Shown in pieces: positions 6,269-14,100 of a DNA stretch of 33,460 nucleotides. The translations under genes were made by a program, and so were the position numbers. Numbering within the stretch: the stretch's first letter is position 1; every line of letters starts with the position of its first letter. Origin of the DNA: Solobacterium sp. (GTDB lineage Bacteria; Bacillota_I; Bacilli_A; Erysipelotrichales; Erysipelotrichaceae); NCBI GenBank assembly GCA_017421125.1, contig JAFOMZ010000189.1, positions 1 through 33,460 of the forward strand, read 5' to 3'. The notes beneath the pieces were generated by a model that did not search any database, was not told the origin of the DNA, and saw only the letters and a program-made list of their open reading frames with translations.

Positions 6269-8065
6269 ATGTATCGCATGAACATATTAACCTGTGCCGG
6301 TACGGGCTGCAGTGCCAGCAACTCGGCGCAGATCGTTGAAAATTTTGAAGAAGCGTTAAAGAAGTACGGACTTGAAAACGAAGTCAAAGTAGTCAAGACC
6401 GGATGCTTCGGTCTCTGCCAGAAGGGCCCGATCGTAGCTGTTTATCCTGATAAGATCTTCTACAGCCATGTAAAGCCTGAAGATGCTGAGCGTATCGTCG
6501 CTGAGCACATCTATAAAGGCCGTGTCGTCAAAGATCTCGAACTCAGTGATGAAGATCTGAAGACAGGCGAAAAGATCGTCGATATCGACAAGATCAAGTT
6601 CTATGAGAAACAGCAGCGTATCGCTCTGAGAAACTGCGGTAAGATCAATCCGGAAGATATTTCCGAATATATCGCAATGGACGGCTATTCTGCTCTTGGT
6701 AAAGTACTGACTGAAATGACGCCTCAGGAAGTAATCGACGAAATGAAGAAATCCGGCTTGAGAGGACGCGGCGGCGCTGGTTTCCCGACCGGTGTAAAAT
6801 GGCAGTTTGAAAAAGACCAGCCCGGTGATGAAAAATACGTCATCTGCAACGCCGATGAAGGCGACCCGGGTGCATTCATGGACCGTTCCATTCTGGAAGG
6901 TGACCCGAATGCGATCATCGAAGGTATGGCTATCATGGCTTATGCTGTAGGTGCTCACCTCGGTTATATCTATATCCGTGCTGAATATCCGATCGCAGTC
7001 CACAGACTGAAGGTCGCGATCAAGCAGGCAAAAGAACTCGGACTCCTCGGCAAGAACATCTTCGGTTCAGGCTTTGATTTCGATATCGAGATCAGACTCG
7101 GTGCCGGCGCATTCGTATGCGGTGAAGAAACAGCTCTGATCGCATCCATCGAAGGCAAGCGCGGTATGCCGAATCCGAAACCGCCGTTCCCTGCAGTATC
7201 CGGTGTATGGGGCAAGCCTACCAGCATCAACAACGTTGAAACACTGGCTAACGTTCCGCAGATCCTTCTGAACGGTGCTGAATGGTATTCCTCCATCGGT
7301 ACAGAAAAATCCAAGGGTACGAAAGTATTCGCACTCGGCGGAAAGATCAAGAATACAGGTCTGGTCGAGATCCCGATGGGTACAACACTGCGTGAGATCA
7401 TTTATGAGATCGGCGGCGGCTGCCCGAACAACAAGTCATTCAAGGCTGTACAGACCGGCGGTCCCAGCGGCGGCTGTCTGACAGAGAGAGAACTCGATAC
7501 ACCGATCGACTACGATACACTGATCGCTGCGGGCTCCATGATGGGTTCAGGCGGTATGATCGTTCTCGATGAAGACAACTGTATGGTCGACGTTGCCCGT
7601 TTCTACATGGAATTCATCGTCGATGAATCATGCGGTAAGTGCACACCGTGCCGTGTCGGTACAAAGCGTCTGCTTGAAATGCTGACAAAGATCACCAAGG
7701 GTGAAGGCACAATGGAAATGCTGGACGAAATGGAACAGCTCTGCTATGAGATCAAAGATACTGCTCTTTGCGGACTTGGTCAGACAGCAGCTAACCCGAT
7801 CCTTTCCACACTGCATCATTTCCGTGATGAATACGTTGCACATATCGTTGATAAGAAATGTCCTGCAGGCGTATGTAAGGATCTGCTCACATACAAGATC
7901 GATCCTGACAAGTGCCGTAAGTGCTCCATGTGCGCTAGACAGTGCCCTGTTGGAGCGATCAGCGGCGTACCCGGCAAAGAGCCTTACGTCATCGATGAAT
8001 CCAAGTGCATCAAGTGCGGAAGCTGTATGAATGCTTGCCGATTCGGTGCAGTTATTAGAGGTTAA
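6269..8065 (+). CDS. hydB: NuoF-like flavoprotein subunit of [FeFe] hydrogenase (HydB/HndC)
   Basis: A 598-residue subunit that oxidises or reduces NAD(P)(H). An N-terminal thioredoxin-like [2Fe-2S] domain has Cys9, Cys14, Cys46 and Cys50. The NuoF core starts near residue 160 with 'GLRGRGGAGFPTG' (FMN/NADH glycine loop), and 'ESCGKCTPCRVGT' near 453 binds the N3-type [4Fe-4S] cluster. The C-terminal 60 residues add two ferredoxin clusters ('CRKCSMCARQCP' and 'CIKCGSCMNACR'). This is the full domain set of HydB from electron-bifurcating hydrogenases, which couple NADH and reduced ferredoxin oxidation to H2 release. A GGGAGG site precedes the start. Whether this enzyme bifurcates or uses NADPH cannot be told by eye. 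Confidence 0.95.
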   Translation: MYRMNILTCAGTGCSASNSAQIVENFEEALKKYGLENEVKVVKTGCFGLCQKGPIVAVYPDKIFYSHVKPEDAERIVAEHIYKGRVVKDLELSDEDLKTGEKIVDIDKIKFYEKQQRIALRNCGKINPEDISEYIAMDGYSALGKVLTEMTPQEVIDEMKKSGLRGRGGAGFPTGVKWQFEKDQPGDEKYVICNADEGDPGAFMDRSILEGDPNAIIEGMAIMAYAVGAHLGYIYIRAEYPIAVHRLKVAIKQAKELGLLGKNIFGSGFDFDIEIRLGAGAFVCGEETALIASIEGKRGMPNPKPPFPAVSGVWGKPTSINNVETLANVPQILLNGAEWYSSIGTEKSKGTKVFALGGKIKNTGLVEIPMGTTLREIIYEIGGGCPNNKSFKAVQTGGPSGGCLTERELDTPIDYDTLIAAGSMMGSGGMIVLDEDNCMVDVARFYMEFIVDESCGKCTPCRVGTKRLLEMLTKITKGEGTMEMLDEMEQLCYEIKDTALCGLGQTAANPILSTLHHFRDEYVAHIVDKKCPAGVCKDLLTYKIDPDKCRKCSMCARQCPVGAISGVPGKEPYVIDESKCIKCGSCMNACRFGAVIRG

Positions 8066-8083
8066 AGGAAGGGGCACGACAAA

Positions 8084-9847
8084 ATGACAGAAGTACATTT
8101 GAAGATTAACAATATCAATGTAACTGCAGAGAAGGGTGATACCGTTCTGCAGGCTGCGCAGCGTGCCGGAATTCATATTCCTACACTCTGCTATCTCAAA
8201 GACATTAACAAATCAGGCGCATGCCGTGTCTGCCTGGTTGAAGTAAAGAACGGCAGAGCTCTGCTGTCCGCATGCACGACACCGGTCAGTGAAGGTATGG
8301 AAGTCTTCACAAACAGTGACCGCGCGCTTAAGGGACGCCGCAACACTGTTGAACTGATCATGTCCAACCACAACAAAAACTGCCTTTCCTGCAAACGCAA
8401 CCAGAATTGCGAACTGCAGAAACTGTGCGAAGAACTGAACATCCGTGAAAACAAATTCGAAGGTGAACATACACCCGCAACATTTGATGATTTCAGCACA
8501 GGTATCGTCAGAGATACATCCAAGTGTGTTCTCTGCGGACGCTGCGTTGAAACATGCAAAAAGGTACAGGGACTCGGTATCCTCGGACTTGAAAACCGCG
8601 GATTCCAGACGATCGTTGCACCGATCTACAATGTCAGTTTCAATGATGTCAACTGCATGCAGTGCGGTCAATGCGTCATTAACTGCCCTGTAGGCGCTCT
8701 TACTGAAAAAGAAGCAGTCAACGATGTTGTCAAAGCACTGAATGACCCGAACAAGGTCGTCGTTGTTCAGACCGCTCCTGCTGTCAGAGCTGCGCTCGGT
8801 GAAGAATTCGGCATGCCGATCGGCAGCCGTGTAACAGGCAAGATGGTCGCTGCACTGAGAAGATGCGGATTCGACCGTGTCTATGATACAAACTTCGCTG
8901 CTGACCTGACGATCATGGAAGAAGGAAACGAACTCCTTGAAAGACTGACACACGGCGGAACACTTCCGATGTTCACATCCTGTTCACCGGGCTGGATCCG
9001 TTACATCGAATTCGAATATCCTGAACTGCTTCCTCATCTGTCCTCCGCAAAGAGCCCGCACATGATGTTCGGTGCTGTTGTTAAGTCTTACTGGGCAGAG
9101 CATATGAACATTGATCCGAAGGATATCTATGTTGTATCCATCATGCCTTGTATCGCTAAGAAGGCTGAGATCGTCAGACCTGAATGCAAGACAACGGATT
9201 ATGTAGACGTAGACGCTGTTCTGACAACAAGAGAACTTGCACGTCTGATCAAACTCTATGGCATCGACTTCACAGAGCTGCCTGATGAAGAATTCGATCC
9301 TTCACTGCTTGGTGACTATACAGGTGCCGGCGTTATCTTCGGTGCTTCAGGCGGCGTTATGGAAGCTGCTCTGAGAACAGTCAAGCAGAAGCTGGAAGGC
9401 AAAAAGCTTGATCCGGTAGACTTCGAAGTATGCCGTGGTATGGCTGGTGTCAAAGAAGCTGAAGTCGATCTCAATGGTACAAAGCTCTGGATCGCGATCG
9501 CTTCCAGTATGTCAGCTGCAAAGCCTCTCCTGGAAGAAGTCAAAGCAGGAACAAGCAAGTACACATTCATCGAGATCATGGGCTGCCCTGGCGGATGCAT
9601 CAACGGCGGCGGACAGCCGATCGTATCCAGCAAGATCAAGAACGGCAAGATCGGATATGATTACAAGAAGCTTCGTATGAAGGCGCTCTATGATGAAGAC
9701 CAGATCAAAGAGCTGCGTGTATCTTCCGATAACCCTCAGATCCAGGATCTTTACAACAACTACCTTGGAGAACCGGGCAGTGAGCTGGCAGAAGAACTCC
9801 TGCACACAAGCTACACTCCGAGAACACGCTTCAATATCCTGAAGTAA
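8084..9847 (+). CDS. hydA: [FeFe] hydrogenase catalytic subunit (HydA/HndD)
   Basis: A 587-residue cytoplasmic hydrogenase that reduces protons to H2 or the reverse. Domains in order: plant-type [2Fe-2S] (Cys36, 47, 50, 64), His-ligated [4Fe-4S] (His96, Cys100, 103, 109), two [4Fe-4S] clusters (Cys148-158 and Cys191-201), then the H-cluster domain. Its signatures are L1 'TSCSPGW' with Cys300, L2 'MPCIAKK' with Cys356, and L3 'EIMGCPGGCINGGG' with Cys501 and Cys505. L1 has Ser301 where many monomeric enzymes have a second cysteine. It lacks the C-terminal extra [2Fe-2S] domain of some trimeric HydA proteins and ends soon after the small-subunit-like region. It is the last gene of the operon. 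The maturases HydE, HydF and HydG are not in the window. Confidence 0.96.
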   Translation: MTEVHLKINNINVTAEKGDTVLQAAQRAGIHIPTLCYLKDINKSGACRVCLVEVKNGRALLSACTTPVSEGMEVFTNSDRALKGRRNTVELIMSNHNKNCLSCKRNQNCELQKLCEELNIRENKFEGEHTPATFDDFSTGIVRDTSKCVLCGRCVETCKKVQGLGILGLENRGFQTIVAPIYNVSFNDVNCMQCGQCVINCPVGALTEKEAVNDVVKALNDPNKVVVVQTAPAVRAALGEEFGMPIGSRVTGKMVAALRRCGFDRVYDTNFAADLTIMEEGNELLERLTHGGTLPMFTSCSPGWIRYIEFEYPELLPHLSSAKSPHMMFGAVVKSYWAEHMNIDPKDIYVVSIMPCIAKKAEIVRPECKTTDYVDVDAVLTTRELARLIKLYGIDFTELPDEEFDPSLLGDYTGAGVIFGASGGVMEAALRTVKQKLEGKKLDPVDFEVCRGMAGVKEAEVDLNGTKLWIAIASSMSAAKPLLEEVKAGTSKYTFIEIMGCPGGCINGGGQPIVSSKIKNGKIGYDYKKLRMKALYDEDQIKELRVSSDNPQIQDLYNNYLGEPGSELAEELLHTSYTPRTRFNILK

Positions 9848-9860
9848 TCCCTGAAACATG

Positions 9861-9897
9861 AAAGCTGCTCAGCTTCAAAAAACTGAGCGGCTTTTTT
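9861..9897 (+). terminator. Terminator of the hydrogenase operon
   Basis: A 12-base stem (AAAGCTGCTCAG with CTGAGCGGCTTT, one G-T pair) with a 10-base loop is followed by a T run, 13 bases after the hydA stop. Confidence 0.9.
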
Positions 9898-9909
9898 CGT
9901 TGATGCATC

Positions 9910-9939
9910 AAAAAAACGGCATCAGATCAGTGATGCCGT
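9910..9939 (-). terminator. Terminator of the PrsW-like gene
   Basis: Read on the minus strand, the hairpin ACGGCATCA / TGATGCCGT with a 6-base loop ends in a run of T. It lies just past the stop of the minus-strand protease gene. Confidence 0.85.
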
Positions 9940-9950
9940 CTCAAACCGGT

Positions 9951-10721
9951 TCAGTAAATATAAATATCCAGTGTTCCTTCTCTGTGCCATTTCCTGAGCT
10001 TCAGGATCATGATCACCGTCAGGATAAACATGAGAATGTGCATAACCAGCGTCAGGCTGAAGAACTGATCGCTGCGGTTCAGCAGATTGATCGAAAAATC
10101 ATACATTGTATGGATAAACGCCGGAACAACGATCGCAGCAATCGTATAGAGTCCGTTTCCTCTGACTTTGCCAAGGCCGTAGAAATATCCCATGATCACC
10201 GCAAATGTAAAGTGGAAGGGGGACAATGCCCTGAAGATCACCGTCAGAATACTTCCGGAAGAAAACTGAACATCTTCGATCATCTGGAAGCTGACAGCAG
10301 TGATCGCGAAACACAGCAACGCATCCATCCAGGTATTCACAACACCTTTTTTTCTCATAACGATCCTCGTAAACAGGAACTTCAGCAATTCCTCAACAAG
10401 ACCGATCAGAACGAATGTGCGGGCAAATCCCAGCAATAAAGACTGCACTGTAAGTTCACGCGATGTATTAACGATCTGCTGGAGGACCTGTGCTGCGCTT
10501 TCGGCATCTTTCATCAGTTCCAGCTGCTCAGGACCGATCTGGATCAGCAGATTGATAACAGCTCCAATAATCGTCAGGATCCCGGATAAAATGACAGCCG
10601 CAAATCCTGCGATCAGGAGCTTTAACAATGTAAATTTCGGAAACGGATCAAACCTTTTCATCCGCAATATCCATACCAGCAGTCCGACTGATACAGGTAT
10701 TGCCAGCAGTGTACCAAGCAT
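9951..10721 (-). CDS. PrsW-family intramembrane glutamic protease
   Basis: A 256-residue multi-pass membrane protein with about seven hydrophobic segments. It has the conserved features of the PrsW family: Glu110-Glu111 in 'LVEELLKF', Glu149-Asp150 in 'FQMIEDVQF', His170 in 'SPFHFTFAVIMGYFYG', and His204...Asp208 in 'FIHTMYDF'. PrsW of Bacillus cleaves the anti-sigma factor RsiW at site 1; other members have unknown targets, and no sigma/anti-sigma pair is visible here. The start follows a GAGAGG ribosome site. It is a single gene with its own terminator, divergent from the giant surface-protein gene. Family call is firm; substrate unknown. Confidence 0.85.
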   Translation of the reverse strand: MLGTLLAIPVSVGLLVWILRMKRFDPFPKFTLLKLLIAGFAAVILSGILTIIGAVINLLIQIGPEQLELMKDAESAAQVLQQIVNTSRELTVQSLLLGFARTFVLIGLVEELLKFLFTRIVMRKKGVVNTWMDALLCFAITAVSFQMIEDVQFSSGSILTVIFRALSPFHFTFAVIMGYFYGLGKVRGNGLYTIAAIVVPAFIHTMYDFSINLLNRSDQFFSLTLVMHILMFILTVIMILKLRKWHREGTLDIYIY

Positions 10722-10744
10722 GGAATACCTCTCTTTTCCGCGCT

Positions 10745-10753
10745 ATTATACCA
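10745..10753 (-). promoter_or_regulatory. Extended -10 promoter for the PrsW-like gene
   Basis: On the minus strand the sequence reads TGGTATAAT, a perfect extended -10 box, about 24 bases before the protease start. No good -35 box is visible at the usual distance. Confidence 0.6.
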
Positions 10754-11136
10754 CCATGTTATATAATCCTCCGTTCTTTTTGTCACACATCTTCGATTTG
10801 TCTATCTGATCATGTTTCGGCTTAATATAAACAGAATGCCTGACAGGACTCTGATCTGTTTATACAGGACAACCAGTAAACAAATATGATTGATCCGGTG
10901 CGGGAAAGCCGTAAAGAAACACTGTAAAAAGAACACCTATTGAACAGTTATTTAGAACAGAAAGTGTTTTGTATATTTTTCATCAAAATATAGTGTTTAT
11001 TCAGGCAGATTACTGATTGATCAGACACGGTTATTCATGTCAGTCGGTCAATCTGTTATGATTACGTTAATAGTTACTTTTTTAATCATTCAATATATCA
11101 GTGATCAGCAGATCAGATGCAGGAGGCATGACGGAG
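10754..11136. other. AT-rich spacer between protease and surface-protein genes
   Basis: About 380 bases without a convincing gene. It is richer in A and T than its surroundings and has scattered short repeats such as AGTGTTT (two copies between 10960 and 11000). The right part holds a promoter candidate and a leader of about 70 bases ahead of the surface-protein gene. I see no clear riboswitch or small RNA gene. Confidence 0.5.
11054..11062 (+). promoter_or_regulatory. Putative promoter for the giant surface protein
   Basis: The sequence TGTTATGAT is an extended -10 box (TATGAT at 11057-11062). The candidate -35 region, TTCATG at 11034-11039, is weak at 17 bases. Transcription would start near 11070, leaving a leader of about 65-70 bases. 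Confidence 0.45.
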
Positions 11137-14100
11137 ATGAGCAGATTCTCGAAACAGGTCCTTGCAGTCATCCTGGCTGTACAGACATGTATGGCCGGTC
11201 TACCTACACCAGTCTTCGCGGAAGAAAACTTCCCCGAAGAAACCGCAATTCCTACAGAAGATACAACAGAAGAGGTCGAAGAGACTGTCAGTATTCAGGA
11301 GACGACAGAAGAAGAACCGGAATTAACAGCGCTCACGGAAGAAACAGAACAGGGATCAGATGAACCTGAGGAACCTGCAGAACCGGAGATCATTGAAGAG
11401 GCAGAACTGAAACCTGTTTTCCTGTATCCGGCTGATGAGCTGGTGATCGATGGGGAAGATCTGGTATTATCGCTGTCCGCGAGCGAAGGCTTTTCGCTTC
11501 CGCTGACTGTTCTCGTCAACGGTGAAACATATGAAACTGAAGCAGGGGAAGATGGCAGCTATGTTCTGCGTCTGCCGCTTTCCGGTTTTATTCCCGGATC
11601 ATATCCTGTTTCATTAACCTTTGCCGGCAACGATGAATTTGCATCTGCGGAACTGTCTTTTGACATTACGATTGAAGAACAGACGGGGGAAACAGACGGC
11701 ATTGAAGTTAACGGCTATACCGTTACATTTCTCAAGGCAGAGGAAGTACCGGAACCTTCTGAAGAACCCGGAGAGATCGGGGATGCTGAGGAATATGAAG
11801 AACCGGATATCAGCGTAGGATATCAGATCAATGCTGTACCTGATGTTTATGACAACTGGCTGTATTTTTCTTCTGTACAGTATGACAGCTCAATGGATGA
11901 TGGGACGTTTATGGTCCAGTACAAACTGGATTACAGTTTACAGAATGTGTATCTTCTTGCGGTCCGTGACGGCAAAACATGGTTTGTTGACCACGTTGAA
12001 AATCCCGGTTCCGGAACACATACGCGTTATGTGAAATTTGAACTCCCTGCAGGTGAATATGAACTCCGCATCGGTTTATATACATTAGGTGATCTATTAG
12101 CATCAGAAGACTATTATAAACTTGTTGTTTTTGATGCGCCGAAAGTTGTCGGTACCGGAAATTATAAAGGTACTGAGTATGGATATATCGATATTGATAT
12201 TTCACCGCTTACTTCCAAAGAATACTTTATCAATCCCGGTCTGAGCGAAAGCACAGTATGGCTTTATGCCACAGAAGATCATCCTGATTGGACAAGACGC
12301 ACGCTGAGTGCAGTGAAGTCTTATTCATCAGATGGCATTTACAGGCTTGAACTTGGTGATCCGAACGCGTACAGCGGAACCGGTACTTACAAAGACTTTC
12401 CTTATGGTCCATTTGATCTGTCATGGAAGGTACATGGCGGCGGTTCTGTGATAGGAAAGAATATCTTCTCCAACAGCAGCACAGTCCATGTCGATATCAT
12501 GCAGGACATCAAACCCAAAGAGCTTCATGCGGAAATTGAAACAGGCAATGGCAGCTCTTATCTGTACTATAAAGGCCAGACAGCACAGATCAAATACTGG
12601 TTCGGCAATGAATACGACAGTGAAACTGATCCCGATCAGCGTGTTGATGATCTGGACAGACGTGTGACATTTACTTCCTCAAATACAAAACAGCTCACAG
12701 TTGATGCCAACGGCAAAGTAACTGTAGTCAGTGTTCCGAAACCTGGAGAACCGCAGTTTGAACCAAAGATCATCATCACCAGCAAAGCTGATCCCACAGT
12801 AAGCTTTACATTGACTGCGGTCATTTTCCCGCTGGCATCGGGAAAAGCTGACATGAAGGTTCTTTATGACGGGAAAGAATACAGTACATTTGAATTTACA
12901 TTAGGAAAGCAGACTGCTTCCAGTCATCTTGTAGATGTTGTTTTCAGAATCGCTGAACCGCACAGTGCTTTAACGGGATTGCCGGTCTGCTTTAATTCAG
13001 ACGGTAAAAATCTTACTTTCCTGACCGATCCTGCTCATCCATCAACATCCGGTGCTGAACCCGTATATTTAGGATCTGTCATGTCGGATGGAACAGCGCA
13101 CGCTGTTGTAAGAGGATGGGAGCCCGGTTCACATAAAGTGACCGCGACAACTATGTTTGGAAAGAGTGCATCTGTGACCATCAATATCAACGGAGTCACA
13201 GACAGCCTTGCCGGCGGAGCTACGAAAAACAGTGAATACTTTGTGAACGGCAAAAACGTCACAGGATGGCTCCGTTACGATAGGATGACAGATCAATATA
13301 CGACGGGTAAAAATGTATTCAAAGCACCCATTAATCCGTCTTATGAATATATCTATTATATTGATCCTTCAACAAAGAAAGTAGTGACCGGTGATCCGTG
13401 GAACAGCCTTCCTGATACAGTGAAGAAGATCGACGGCAAACTGTATGTTTTCAATGCCGGAAGAGGCCTGAAACTGAAACAGGGAAGCGACGGATATTCT
13501 GAAGAAGGATGGATCATGGTCGAGCATGAACAGCTCGATACATATCCTGTGTATCTTAATAAAAACGGTGTCGTTCAGACCGGATGGGTGAACACGAAAG
13601 ACGAAGGATGGCATTATTTTCATCCGGACTACGGATATTTGATGATGGATTCGTTTGTTCCCGCGCAGAACGGCAAAGGAACGACTTATATCGATAACTA
13701 CGGTCAGATTACATACGGCATCTTTGTACCTACAAAGGAAACACTGAAGATCACAGAACGGGATGGCCTGTACCGGATCAACAGTTCCAGTGAGTATTAC
13801 TGGGTGAAAGACGGCGCCTTCTATACCGGCTGGCTGTATCTCCATTACAGTACCAAGACAGGATTTGTCTGGAATACAACTGCCAAGGGTGCTCTGGAAA
13901 AAATGTATTTTGATCCGAATCAGCATGGAAGAATGAAGATCGGAACATTTACTGTTGGCGGAAAGTCCTATTATTCCGATATCTCCAAGTATCCTGATTT
14001 CTGTTCTGCAGATGGTTATGATTACTATGTAAGTGTACAGACATTAGCAAACCTGTTTGAGAAGTATCCGGAAAAGTACGGAAAGAATCCTTTGGACGGA

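Noticed and set aside
6356-7003. 215-codon open frame on the minus strand
   Set aside because: It is antisense to hydB; the open frame follows from the strong codon bias of that gene.
8213-8953. 246-codon open frame on the minus strand
   Set aside because: It is antisense to hydA, cysteine/serine-rich without family features, and has no ribosome site.
9858-10439. 193-codon open frame on the plus strand after hydA
   Set aside because: It begins inside the hydA terminator and runs opposite the PrsW-like gene, whose conserved motifs show which strand is coding.
10880-10935. Possible cyclic di-GMP riboswitch before the surface-protein gene
   Set aside because: A short GGGAAAGCCGTAAAG stretch is reminiscent, but the conserved core and pairing stems could not be drawn; a covariance search would be needed.
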